Shown here in pieces: positions 42,521-50,852 of a stretch of DNA of 64,000 nt. The DNA lies in the NCBI RefSeq assembly GCF_042932805.1, contig NZ_CP170633.1, positions 248,001 to 312,000 of the forward strand, in the 5' to 3' direction. Position 1 is the first letter of the stretch. Each line of letters begins with the position of its first letter. A model generated the notes under the pieces. That model had not been told where the DNA came from. It saw only the letters and a list, made by a program, of their open reading frames with translations, and did no database searches. Both the position numbers and the translations under genes were made by a program. Source of the stretch: Ascidiaceihabitans sp029251465. GTDB lineage: Bacteria; Pseudomonadota; Alphaproteobacteria; Rhodobacterales; Rhodobacteraceae.

Positions 42521-43243
42521 TTAGACGAAGAATTGACCGCCATTGGCAGAAATTGTCGAGCCGTTTATGAAGCCAGAATCGTCAGAGGCCAAGAACACGA
42601 CGCAGCGTGCGATTTCTTCTGGTTCGCCCAAACGACCTGTCGGGATTTGTGCGATGATGCCTTCGCGGACTTTTTCGGGAACCGCCATTACCATGTCTGT
42701 GCCGATGTAACCGGGGCAGATCGCGTTGGCCGTGATGCCTGCGCGCGCGCCTTCTTGGGCCAAGGATTTAACGATGCCGAGATCGCCAGCTTTGGTCGCG
42801 GCATAGTTCACTTGTGCGAACTGGCCTTTTTGACCGTTGATTGACGAAATCACGATGACGCGACCGAATTTACGTTCACGCATGCCAGGCCAGACGGGGT
42901 GAACAGTGTTGAACACGCCGGTCAGGTTTGTGTCGACCACTTCGTGCCATTGTTCAGGAGTCATCCGGTGGAACGGCGCGTCGCGCGTAATGCCCGCGTT
43001 GGCAACAACAACGTCGACAGGGCCAAGATCGGCTTCGACTTGTGCGATGCCTGCGGCGCTTTCTTCGTAGTTGGCGACGTTCCATTTGTAGGTTTTGATG
43101 CCCGTTTCGCTGGTGAAGGCGGCGGCGGCCTCGTCGTTGCCAGCGTATGTGGCGGCGACTGCATAACCGGCGTCTTTCAAGGCTTTGGAAATTGCGGCAC
43201 CGATCCCTCGGGATCCGCCTGTGACAAGAGCGACGCGTGACAT
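42521..43243 (-). CDS. phaB: acetoacetyl-CoA reductase (3-ketoacyl-CoA reductase)
   Basis: A 240-residue short-chain dehydrogenase that reduces acetoacetyl-CoA with NADPH to (R)-3-hydroxybutyryl-CoA for polyhydroxybutyrate. TGGSRGIGAAISKALKDAGY is the cofactor site, with NAGIT and the catalytic YAATKAGDLG. NGQKGQFAQVNYAATKAG is the PhaB-type stretch. phaA is the next gene upstream on the same strand, but a strong terminator lies between them, so phaB probably has its own promoter in the 157-base gap. The phaC synthase gene is not in the window. Confidence 0.95.
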   Translation of the reverse strand: MSRVALVTGGSRGIGAAISKALKDAGYAVAATYAGNDEAAAAFTSETGIKTYKWNVANYEESAAGIAQVEADLGPVDVVVANAGITRDAPFHRMTPEQWHEVVDTNLTGVFNTVHPVWPGMRERKFGRVIVISSINGQKGQFAQVNYAATKAGDLGIVKSLAQEGARAGITANAICPGYIGTDMVMAVPEKVREGIIAQIPTGRLGEPEEIARCVVFLASDDSGFINGSTISANGGQFFV

Positions 43244-43354
43244 TGGGGGAGACTCCTAAATTTTGATTTCGTAATGTTATTACGCATTTTATTTGATGTG
43301 CGCAACAATATTACGCTGCGGATGCACGGTAATTCTGTAGTATTTTGCCCTAGA

Positions 43355-43381
43355 AATGAAAAAGGCGGCCTAAGCCGCCTT
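43355..43381 (-). terminator. Rho-independent terminator after phaA
   Basis: On the minus strand AAGGCGGC-TTAG-GCCGCCTT is followed by TTTCATTTC. The eight-base GC-rich stem and T-tract are strong. It lies just downstream of phaA and upstream of phaB. Confidence 0.9.
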
Positions 43382-43400
43382 GATCAGTAAAAATTTTCGG

Positions 43401-44576
43401 TTACGGGCGCTCTAGGCACATTGCAACGCCCATGCCGCCGCCGATGCACAAGGTCGCGAGGCCTTTTTTCGCGTCCCGTCGCTTCATTTCGAACAGCAAT
43501 GTGTTCAGGATGCGCGCGCCAGAGGCACCGATCGGGTGGCCGATAGCAATTGCACCGCCGTTAACATTTACGATCTCTGGGTCCCAACCCATTTCTTTGT
43601 TCACGGCGCAGGCCTGTGCGGCAAAAGCTTCGTTCGCTTCGACAAGATCCAAATCTTCGGCTTTCCAACCGGCCTTTTCCAAGGCTTTGCGGGATGCGTG
43701 GATTGGACCGACGCCCATAATTGCCGGATCTAGGCCGGCTGTAGCATAGGATGCGATGCGTGCGAGTGGTTCGATGCCGCGTTTTTCGGCCTCATCCGCA
43801 GTCATCAACAATGCGCCGGCGGCACCGTCGTTCAGGCCAGATGCGTTTGCAGCGGTGACAGAGCCATCCTTGGCAAAAGCTGGGCGCAATTTTTGCATTG
43901 CTTCCATCGTTGCTCCGTGACGAATGTATTCGTCTGCGTCGACGATGATATCGCCTTTGCGGGTTTTCACGGTGAATGCCATGATTTCATCAGCGAACTT
44001 GCCAGCTTTCTGGGCGGCCTCTGCCTTGTTTTGCGACGCGACAGCGAATTCGTCTTGCATGTCACGGCTGATTTGCCACTTTCCTGCAACGTTTTCGGCT
44101 GTTTGCCCCATGTGATAGCCGTTGAAGGCATCCCAAAGACCGTCACGGATCATGGTATCAATGTAGCTCATGTCGCCCATTTTTTGACCGGCACGCAAGT
44201 GCGCGGCGTGGGGGCTGAGTGTCATGCTTTCTTGACCACCTGCGGCGACAATATTTGCATCACCCAGCTGAATGTGTTGCGCGGCTAAAGCCACGGCGCG
44301 AAGACCCGAACCGCACACTTGGTTAATTGACCAAGCAGAACTTTCTTGTGGCAAGCCTGCATTAATATGTGCTTGGCGGGCAGGGTTTTGACCTTGGGCT
44401 GCTGTCAGGACTTGACCCAGAATGGTTTCGGACACTTCGGATTTGTCGATTCCGGCGCGTGTGACGATCTCTTCCAACATTGCCGCACCCAAATCATGGG
44501 CGGGTGTATTTGCGAACGAGCCGCCGAAACTGCCGACAGCGGTGCGCGCTGCGGATGCGATGACGATGTTTGTCAT
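43401..44576 (-). CDS. phaA: acetyl-CoA acetyltransferase (beta-ketothiolase)
   Basis: Condenses two acetyl-CoA into acetoacetyl-CoA, the first step of PHB synthesis. The 391-residue protein starts at 44576 (MTNIVIASAARTAVGSFGG); a seven-codon extension upstream lacks family support. NQVCGSGLRAVALAAQ carries the acyl-accepting cysteine, GHPIGASGARIL a conserved histidine, and CIGGGMGVAMCLE the final catalytic cysteine. AAAAGGA precedes the start. A 21-base inverted repeat CGCTG-N11-CAGCG (44667-44687) lies upstream and could be a regulator site. A terminator follows the gene. Confidence 0.96.
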   Translation of the reverse strand: MTNIVIASAARTAVGSFGGSFANTPAHDLGAAMLEEIVTRAGIDKSEVSETILGQVLTAAQGQNPARQAHINAGLPQESSAWSINQVCGSGLRAVALAAQHIQLGDANIVAAGGQESMTLSPHAAHLRAGQKMGDMSYIDTMIRDGLWDAFNGYHMGQTAENVAGKWQISRDMQDEFAVASQNKAEAAQKAGKFADEIMAFTVKTRKGDIIVDADEYIRHGATMEAMQKLRPAFAKDGSVTAANASGLNDGAAGALLMTADEAEKRGIEPLARIASYATAGLDPAIMGVGPIHASRKALEKAGWKAEDLDLVEANEAFAAQACAVNKEMGWDPEIVNVNGGAIAIGHPIGASGARILNTLLFEMKRRDAKKGLATLCIGGGMGVAMCLERP

Positions 44577-44761
44577 GGTATTGTCCTTTTCCAATCTGAC
44601 AGAGTCCGCGCGGCAATGCGCCTTTTTGGGACTTTATGTGGTGTCTGAATTGGTCTTTAGCGGATTCGCTGCAACGCGGCAACAGCGCGACACTTTTGCT
44701 AGGTAATTTTATTTCAATTTTTTGCGATTAAGGGTAACTTAATTTCCCTGCGTTCCCGTAA

Positions 44762-45598
44762 CTACCTAGCGGTCTTCTTTTTGGGTTCGCTCCAATAAGG
44801 TCGAGTTGTGGGCGCGCTAAAGTAGAAACCTTGTAGGCAATCGACGCCCAAATCGATCAAAGTCTGCATGTCTTCTGCGGTTTCAACGAACTCTGCAACC
44901 GTCAGCATGTCAAAATGACGGGCGATGTCGACCATGGCGCGTGTTAAGGCCTGATTGTCAGGGTCATTTGATATCCCTTGAATGAATTGGCCATCAATTT
45001 TTAAGACATCAAAATAGAAGTCCTTGAAATATCGCAACGCCGTGTGCCCAGCCCCAAAGTCATCCAAAGCAAAGCTGATGCCTTTGCCTTGCTGTTCATC
45101 CATGAATTCGACTACCTTTTCAGGCATGTCCATTGCGGAGCTTTCCGTGATCTCGAGGATCAAACGCTCTGCCAACGTGTCGCTGCGATCTAACCATTTG
45201 CGCAAAATTCGGTTCCATGCGGGGTAACCGATAGAACGCGCGGACATATTGATCGACAATCGCAAGGTGGGGTTTTCGTATAATGTGCGCAGACCCATGT
45301 TTAGTGCGAGCGCATCGATTTTACGGCCCAATTCGCGACCCTCGATCACGTGAACGAAATCTTTGGCAGGGATAATGCGGCCTGTTTCATCCATGACGCG
45401 GATCAGGCCCTCGTAGAACCCGACTTGTTGCGGATTTGAGGACAGCATCACAGGTTGGAACGCAAGCAATGTATGCTGATGTTCAACGGCTGCGGCGACC
45501 ATATCAATCGTTTCGCGATCCCTGTTCGTCACAGCGAAATTTAGCGGGTTATCCATGCCGGATGCGTTGGCTTTCTGCAGTTTTGCGCTGTGTGACAT
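44762..45598 (-). CDS. EAL domain protein, likely cyclic-di-GMP phosphodiesterase
   Basis: A 278-residue protein made almost entirely of an EAL domain without a sensor domain. The EAL motif reads FYEGLIRV (E-G-L), the metal motif LEITESSAM is present, DDFGAGHTALRYF matches the DDFGTG motif, KIDGQFI carries the conserved lysine, and AEFVETAED keeps the late glutamate. The main ligands are kept, so activity is plausible, though the EGL and GAG changes are unusual. The start at 45598 has AAAGGA upstream. No cyclase gene is adjacent. Confidence 0.9.
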   Translation of the reverse strand: MSHSAKLQKANASGMDNPLNFAVTNRDRETIDMVAAAVEHQHTLLAFQPVMLSSNPQQVGFYEGLIRVMDETGRIIPAKDFVHVIEGRELGRKIDALALNMGLRTLYENPTLRLSINMSARSIGYPAWNRILRKWLDRSDTLAERLILEITESSAMDMPEKVVEFMDEQQGKGISFALDDFGAGHTALRYFKDFYFDVLKIDGQFIQGISNDPDNQALTRAMVDIARHFDMLTVAEFVETAEDMQTLIDLGVDCLQGFYFSAPTTRPYWSEPKKKTAR

Positions 45599-45715
45599 GG
45601 ACGATTCCTTTGCTGCGAGGCTTGCTGTCAAACTGCGCCTTTAATTTCTAATATTGCGTTAATATTCCCTTTTTGTTCTAATTGTCTGGAACTTGCTGAA
45701 ACGAGGATCTTAGGC

Positions 45716-46300
45716 ATGAACGACGAGGTTGCGCGATGTGGCTGGGCAGGGCCGGACCAGATCTATTTCGACTACCATGACACCGATTGGGGGGTGCCTG
45801 AATACGACAGTAGAACGCTGTGGGAAAAGTTGGTTTTGGACGGTTTTCAGGCCGGGCTTAGCTGGATCACGATCCTCAAAAAACGCGAAAATTTTCGCGA
45901 GGCATTTCAGGGGTTTGATCCCAATATTATCGCGTCTTGGGGCGAAGAAGATGTGCTGCGATTGCTAGACAATCCAGGGATCATTCGCCACCGTGGCAAG
46001 ATCGAAGCGACGATAAACAATGCCCGGGTTTTTCAAAAGATTGAACAGCGTGTCGGCTTTGACAATTTCCTGTGGAATTATGTTGATGGAACCCCGTTGC
46101 AGAACAACTGGAGCATGCTGGAACAGGTGCCTGCATCCACTGAATTATCCAAACAAGTGTCGAAAGATTTAAGGAAAGAGGGCTTTAAATTCTGTGGCCC
46201 GACCATTGTTTATGCGTTCATGCAAGCCACCGGGTTGATCAACGATCATCTGGTCGGATGCCACAGGCACGAGGCGGTCAAGAAACTGGTGCGTAAATAA
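45716..46300 (+). CDS. tag: DNA-3-methyladenine glycosylase I
   Basis: Removes 3-methyladenine from alkylated DNA. The 194-residue protein has the N-terminal RCGWAGPDQIYFDYHDTDWG, in which Cys and His are zinc ligands, and the C-terminal DHLVGCHRHEAVKK supplying the second His and Cys. WEKLVLDGFQAGLSWITIL is the helix-hairpin-helix catalytic region. The gene stands alone; the next gene is rpsD with its own promoter. Confidence 0.95.
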   Translation: MNDEVARCGWAGPDQIYFDYHDTDWGVPEYDSRTLWEKLVLDGFQAGLSWITILKKRENFREAFQGFDPNIIASWGEEDVLRLLDNPGIIRHRGKIEATINNARVFQKIEQRVGFDNFLWNYVDGTPLQNNWSMLEQVPASTELSKQVSKDLRKEGFKFCGPTIVYAFMQATGLINDHLVGCHRHEAVKKLVRK

Positions 46301-46314
46301 GTGTCACAGCTGCG

Positions 46315-46342
46315 TTGACTCTGTCCAAATCCGCCGTATAAG
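46315..46342 (+). promoter_or_regulatory. sigma-70 promoter for rpsD
   Basis: TTGACT (46315-46320), 16-base spacer, TATAAG (46337-46342), a near-consensus match. It would start transcription near 46349 and give the structured rpsD leader. Confidence 0.7.
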
Positions 46343-46354
46343 CCGCAGTTCATT

Positions 46355-46411
46355 GGTGTTGGTGGCCCCTGCAAGGGGATGCCTGTCGGGGTTCGCCCAG
46401 AGGACAACGCC
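46355..46411 (+). ncRNA. branched RNA structure in the rpsD leader
   Basis: GGTGTT (46355-46360) pairs with AACGCC (46406-46411) and encloses two hairpins. The first is GG-CCCCT-GCA-AGGGG, closed by CC after a three-base bulge (46364-46383). The second is GTC-GGGG-TTCG-CCC-AGAG-GAC (46385-46405). The structure ends 27 bases before the GTG start of rpsD, close to its AAGGAG. Autoregulation by S4 is a possible use; I know of no named family for it. Confidence 0.5.
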
Positions 46412-46438
46412 CTTCGTAACTTAAGAAGGAGAACAGTC

Positions 46439-47059
46439 GTGACTAAACGTACGTCTGCCAAACACAAATTAGACCGCCGTATGGGCGAAAACATCTGGGG
46501 CCGTCCAAAATCCCCGGTGAACCGTCGTGATTATGGCCCCGGCCAGCACGGTCAGCGCCGTAAAGGCAAATTGTCCGATTTCGGTATCCAGCTGCGCGCC
46601 AAGCAAAAGCTAAAAGGGTACTACGGCGATCTGACAGAAAAACAATTCCGTCGCATCTATGGCGAAGCAGTTCGCGTTGGTGGCGATACGGGTGAAAACT
46701 TGATCGGCCTGCTGGAACGTCGCTTGGACGCCGTTGTGTACCGCGCTAAATTCGTAGCAACAGTTTTTGCTGCGCGTCAGTTCGTGAACCACGGCCACGT
46801 CAAAGTGAACGGCAAAAAGGTTAACATCCCGTCTTACCGCGTCAAAGAAGGCGATGTGATCGAAGTACGTGACCGTTCCAAGCAATTGGCGGTTCTGCTG
46901 GAAGCGACACAATTGGCCGAGCGCGACGTTCCTGACTACATGGACGTTGACCACTCAAAAATGACAGCGACGTTTGTTCGTACACCTGCACTGGGCGACG
47001 TTCCGTACCCGGTCATGATGGAACCAAACCTCGTCGTGGAATTCTACGCGAAGAACTAA
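46439..47059 (+). CDS. rpsD: 30S ribosomal protein S4
   Basis: A 206-residue primary 16S rRNA-binding protein, also a nucleation point for 30S assembly. KSPVNRRDYGPGQHGQRR and the S4 domain segment RRLDAVVYRAKFVATVFAAR are diagnostic. The start is a GTG with AAGGAG upstream; a longer frame from 46379 is in the leader. It stands alone, behind a good promoter and a folded leader, and is followed by a strong terminator. In many bacteria S4 represses its own synthesis. Confidence 0.98.
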   Translation: MTKRTSAKHKLDRRMGENIWGRPKSPVNRRDYGPGQHGQRRKGKLSDFGIQLRAKQKLKGYYGDLTEKQFRRIYGEAVRVGGDTGENLIGLLERRLDAVVYRAKFVATVFAARQFVNHGHVKVNGKKVNIPSYRVKEGDVIEVRDRSKQLAVLLEATQLAERDVPDYMDVDHSKMTATFVRTPALGDVPYPVMMEPNLVVEFYAKN

Positions 47060-47081
47060 TCTTCGCCGTTCCAATCTACGC

Positions 47082-47112
47082 AAAGGCCGCTCCTGTTTGG
47101 GGCGGCCTTTTT
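47082..47112 (+). terminator. Rho-independent terminator after rpsD
   Basis: AAAGGCCGC (47082-47090) pairs with GCGGCCTTT (47102-47110), a nine-base stem followed by TT and a T-rich stretch. Confidence 0.92.
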
Positions 47113-47175
47113 CGTTGGTACCCGTCAATTTTTCGCCACGGTCTTGCGCTACGCTGATTTCAATCCAGTGATCCG

Positions 47176-47955
47176 ATGACGAGTGAACCGATGAATGCAA
47201 TGAACGACGCGCAAACGCGTTACGATCAAATCCTTGCCCAAGCGACTGAATTGGCAGGCCCGCCGTCCAAGTTGTGCAAACGCGCGGTTCAATATCACCA
47301 CATCTATCGCGCCTCGGGCGGCATTTTCTGTTTTGCGCTGATTGCAGCACACGGCGCTGTCTGGGCGCAGTGGTATTTGAAAATCGCGCGGGTCGGCGCG
47401 CTAGGATTGGCAATTCTAGATGTTCGTGGCCCGGGCACGATCGGGTCCCGCTTGGCGCATTTTGTCGCCTACACAAACGCACTCAAGGACATCAACCGCC
47501 GCGTGATGATCAAGGCCTACTCGATTTTGCATTTTGCCAAAGACGGCATGATCGACAATGCGATGGTTAATGATTTGCCGGCCGACATCGTGTTGGAAAT
47601 TCGCCGTCTTTTGGCAAAACAGATGGCGGGACACCCCGCGTCAGACACGGAAAAACGCGCGCTCTACGAGGCCTTCTTTCGCTGGGAGCAAGACAACGCC
47701 GTGGCTAATGGGGTCGAGGCGGCATTGGCCGCATTCGAATGGCCTTTGATGCGCAATCTTTGTCTGCGCCCATGGGTCTGGTTTTCGTATTTCCGCGTGG
47801 GGCGCAGCCTGAATTTCAAGAATTTCGCCAGCGCCGAAGAACGTGTTGAAAAAGGCCTGATCGCGTATGACGGTGCTGCCAGAGCCGGCTGGGCAAACGT
47901 CGATAAATCCCTGCGCCGCAATCCGTTTGTGCGCCGATTGACTTCGCCACTTTAG
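47176..47955 (+). CDS. conserved hypothetical protein, 259 residues
   Basis: A mostly helical protein with one hydrophobic patch (FCFALIAAHGAVWAQWYLK) that may be a membrane helix or a buried core. Basic segments such as AHFVAYTNALKDINRRVMIKA and a C-terminal RVGRSLNFKNFASAEERVE follow. No motif is recognised. Alternative starts at 47191 and 47200 are possible. It stands alone after the rpsD terminator and is followed by hisC. It probably belongs to a Rhodobacteraceae family of unknown function. Confidence 0.75.
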   Translation: MTSEPMNAMNDAQTRYDQILAQATELAGPPSKLCKRAVQYHHIYRASGGIFCFALIAAHGAVWAQWYLKIARVGALGLAILDVRGPGTIGSRLAHFVAYTNALKDINRRVMIKAYSILHFAKDGMIDNAMVNDLPADIVLEIRRLLAKQMAGHPASDTEKRALYEAFFRWEQDNAVANGVEAALAAFEWPLMRNLCLRPWVWFSYFRVGRSLNFKNFASAEERVEKGLIAYDGAARAGWANVDKSLRRNPFVRRLTSPL

Positions 47956-48055
47956 GCAACTTGGCACACCCGCGCACTTGGTCGCAGACAAAGCCGCTGG
48001 TCACGACCCAAACGCGCGGTTAAAACCAATCCTGACACAGACAGGATCACGCGCA

Positions 48056-49144
48056 ATGACACGCATCACACCGCAACCGGGCATCATGGACATCTCGCTG
48101 TATCAGAGCGGTGCGGCCCATGTGGCGGGCATTAGCAATTCGATCAAGCTTAGCTCGAATGAAAACCCGCTTGGGCCCAGCGATCTCGCGATCGAGGCGT
48201 ACAAACGGGCCGCGTTTGACCTGCACCGCTACCCATCGTCTGATCACTCTTCCTTGCGCGCCGCAATTGCCGAAGTGCTGGACCTGGACGCAGAGCGTAT
48301 CATTTGCGGGGCGGGCTCTGACGAGATTATCGCGTTTTTGTGCAACGCATTTGCGGGGCCAGGGGATGAGGTGATCCACACCGAACATGGCTTTGCGATG
48401 TATCGTATTTCCGCACTTGCCGCAGGGGCGACGCCGGTCGAGGTGCCTGAAAAAGAACGCATCACGGATGTAGACGCGATTCTGGCCGCTTGCACGGACA
48501 AAACCAAACTGGTGTTCATCGCGAATCCCAACAACCCGACAGGAACGATGATTGGTTTGGCAGAAATGGAACGTTTGGCGAGCGGCCTGCCGACCCAAGC
48601 GATGTTGGTTCTGGACGGGGCCTACGCAGAATTCGTCGACGGCTACGATGGCGGGGCCGCGTTGGTGAGCGCCCGCGACAACGTCTTTATGACCCGCACC
48701 TTTTCCAAGCTGTATGGCCTGGGCAGTTTGCGGATCGGTTGGGGCTATGGCCCCGCAGAAATCATCGACGTGATGAACCGTATTCGCGGTCCGTTCAACC
48801 TTAGCCAGTCAGGGTTGGACACGGCAGAGGCGGCCTTGCGCGATGTGGCATACGCCGAACATTGCCGCGCCGAAAACGCGAAATGGCGCACGTGGATGGC
48901 CAATGCCTTGGCTGAAATCGGCGTGCAGTCCGACGTCAGTCACGCCAATTTTATCCTCGCGCGTTTTGGCAGTAGCCAAGAGGCGGACGCCTGCGACGAG
49001 TACCTAAAAGCAACCGGCCTGATCGTGCGTAAAGTCGCAGGATACAACCTGCCCAAAGCGTTGCGGATCACGGTGGGCGACGAAAGCGCGTGCCGCCGTG
49101 TTGTGCATGCGGTGCGGAATTTCAAAGCGGGTGAAGACACATGA
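48056..49144 (+). CDS. hisC: histidinol-phosphate aminotransferase, possibly aromatic aminotransferase
   Basis: A 362-residue PLP-dependent class I/II aminotransferase that converts imidazole-acetol phosphate to histidinol phosphate. SSNENPLGPS near residue 35, IANPNNPTGT near 158, and FSKLYGLGSLRIGWGYG with the PLP lysine are typical. Its stop overlaps tyrC by ATGA. The hisC-tyrC pairing in many bacteria means the enzyme also works in tyrosine or phenylalanine synthesis, so dual function is likely. Confidence 0.93.
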   Translation: MTRITPQPGIMDISLYQSGAAHVAGISNSIKLSSNENPLGPSDLAIEAYKRAAFDLHRYPSSDHSSLRAAIAEVLDLDAERIICGAGSDEIIAFLCNAFAGPGDEVIHTEHGFAMYRISALAAGATPVEVPEKERITDVDAILAACTDKTKLVFIANPNNPTGTMIGLAEMERLASGLPTQAMLVLDGAYAEFVDGYDGGAALVSARDNVFMTRTFSKLYGLGSLRIGWGYGPAEIIDVMNRIRGPFNLSQSGLDTAEAALRDVAYAEHCRAENAKWRTWMANALAEIGVQSDVSHANFILARFGSSQEADACDEYLKATGLIVRKVAGYNLPKALRITVGDESACRRVVHAVRNFKAGEDT

Positions 49145-50064
49145 GCGTGACATACAAACGCGTGGCGTTGATCGGCCTTGGGCTGATTGCGTCTTCGATG
49201 TTTTGGGGGATGAAACGCGGCGGTTTGGCCGGCGAGGTCACCGGCTATGCACGCAGTGCCGCCACCCGCGATACGGCCCGTAAAATCGGGTTGTGCGATC
49301 GGGTCTGCGACAGCGCGGTCGAAGCCGTCGAGGGCGCCGATTTGGTTATCTTGTGCGTGCCTGTTGGCGCAATGGGCGCGGTTGCTGCCGAAATCGCAGG
49401 GGCATTGGCACCGGGGGCGACAGTGACAGATGTCGGGTCGGTCAAGCGCAATGTGATCGAGGTCGTTGGCCCGCACTTGCCTGATAACGTACACTTTATT
49501 CCTGCGCATCCTCTGGCGGGAACGGAACATTCCGGCCCTGAATCCGGCTTTGCCGAGCTGTTTGACAACCGCTGGTGTCTTATTGTTCCGGTCGAAGGGT
49601 CCGATCCGGGCGCCGTCGCCAAGCTGCGCAGCTTTTGGGAGGGGCTGGGATCAAATGTTGAAGAAATGGATGCAGATCACCATGATCTGGTCCTTGCGGT
49701 CACCAGCCACGCCCCCCACTTGATCGCCTACACGATGGTCGGTGTCGCAGATGATCTGGGCCGCGTCACGGACGGCGAAGTGATCAAATATTCAGCTGCG
49801 GGTTTTCGTGATTTCACTCGGATCGCAGCCAGTGATCCGACCATGTGGCGCGATGTGTTTTTGTCCAACAAAGACGCGACGTTGGAAATTCTTGGACGCT
49901 TTACCGAGGAATTATTCGCCCTGCAGCGCGCCATTCGCACGGGCGACGGCGATCACCTGTTTGAGTATTTTACACGAACGCGCGCGATCCGACGTGGGAT
50001 CATCGAGGCGGGTCAGGACACTGCAGCGCCGAACTTTGGTCGCGCAACAACGAGCAACGAATGA
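49141..50064 (+). CDS. tyrC: prephenate/arogenate dehydrogenase
   Basis: A 307-residue NAD(P)-dependent dehydrogenase of tyrosine synthesis. The cofactor loop is GLGLIASSMFWGMKRGG. A central HPLAGTEHSGPES is the conserved substrate region, followed by ADHHDLVLAVTSHAPHLIAY. It is the monofunctional type, with no chorismate mutase fused. It overlaps hisC and the following extensin-family gene by ATGA on both sides, so three genes are co-translated. Confidence 0.93.
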   Translation: MSVTYKRVALIGLGLIASSMFWGMKRGGLAGEVTGYARSAATRDTARKIGLCDRVCDSAVEAVEGADLVILCVPVGAMGAVAAEIAGALAPGATVTDVGSVKRNVIEVVGPHLPDNVHFIPAHPLAGTEHSGPESGFAELFDNRWCLIVPVEGSDPGAVAKLRSFWEGLGSNVEEMDADHHDLVLAVTSHAPHLIAYTMVGVADDLGRVTDGEVIKYSAAGFRDFTRIAASDPTMWRDVFLSNKDATLEILGRFTEELFALQRAIRTGDGDHLFEYFTRTRAIRRGIIEAGQDTAAPNFGRATTSNE

Positions 50065-50831
50065 TACGATTTGGCCTCATAATTTCGATGGTTTTGGGCA
50101 GCACAGCGATTGCTGGCCCTAGTGTATCGCTGCGTCCGATTGCGCGGGCGGGCACGGGGCATCGCAATATTGTGGTCGTGCCGCAACTGCCGCAGGAACG
50201 GCTAGAATTTGTCGCGGCGACGACACAAGGGGTCGATTTGTCGTTGCGCCCAAACGTGCGCCCCGGCGGCATCATTGAAAAAGCAATGGCCCGAAAACGC
50301 AATCGGCTGCGCGGAGCGGTGTGCGGCGACCCTGACATCCAAGGCGAAGTGATTGGGCGCGTCCCGGGCAAAATCGCCGGATGTGGCGTTGAAAATGCGG
50401 TGCGCGTGCGATCCGTTGCCGGCATCACCCTGAGCCAACAGGCCGTGATGGACTGTGGCACGGCAACGGCGCTGAAATCCTGGATCAACAAAGGTGCCAA
50501 GCCCGCAGTCGGGTCCAAAGGCGGTGGATTGGCCGGGCTAAAAGTCGCCGCACATTATTCGTGCCGCACCCGCAACAACAAAGCAGGAGCAAAGATATCG
50601 GAGCACGGTAAAGGACGTGCCATCGATATTTCGGGACTAACTTTGGTGGACGGGCGCACGATTACGGTGCTGCAAGGGTGGAACGGGGCAGACAGCAGGA
50701 CCATGCGGCGCGCGCACAAAGCGGCCTGTGGACCATTCGGAACGGTTTTGGGGCCTGACGCGGATCGCTATCACCAAGACCATTTCCATTTCGACACGGC
50801 GCGATATCGCAGCGGATCCTACTGTCGATAA
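50061..50831 (+). CDS. exported extensin-family (M15-like) protein
   Basis: A 256-residue protein with a short signal peptide (LIISMVLGSTAIAG). The C-terminal half is the extensin-like domain: CGTATALKSWINKGA, then SEHGKGRAIDISG, and DRYHQDHFHFD near the end. The latter two resemble the HxxxxxxD and HxH zinc ligands of M15 peptidases such as VanY, so it may cut peptidoglycan peptide bonds. Several cysteines could form disulfides. It overlaps tyrC by ATGA, an association with no clear metabolic meaning. Confidence 0.85.
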   Translation: MIRFGLIISMVLGSTAIAGPSVSLRPIARAGTGHRNIVVVPQLPQERLEFVAATTQGVDLSLRPNVRPGGIIEKAMARKRNRLRGAVCGDPDIQGEVIGRVPGKIAGCGVENAVRVRSVAGITLSQQAVMDCGTATALKSWINKGAKPAVGSKGGGLAGLKVAAHYSCRTRNNKAGAKISEHGKGRAIDISGLTLVDGRTITVLQGWNGADSRTMRRAHKAACGPFGTVLGPDADRYHQDHFHFDTARYRSGSYCR

Positions 50832-50852
50832 GCTGACACGTCTCGGCCTGTT

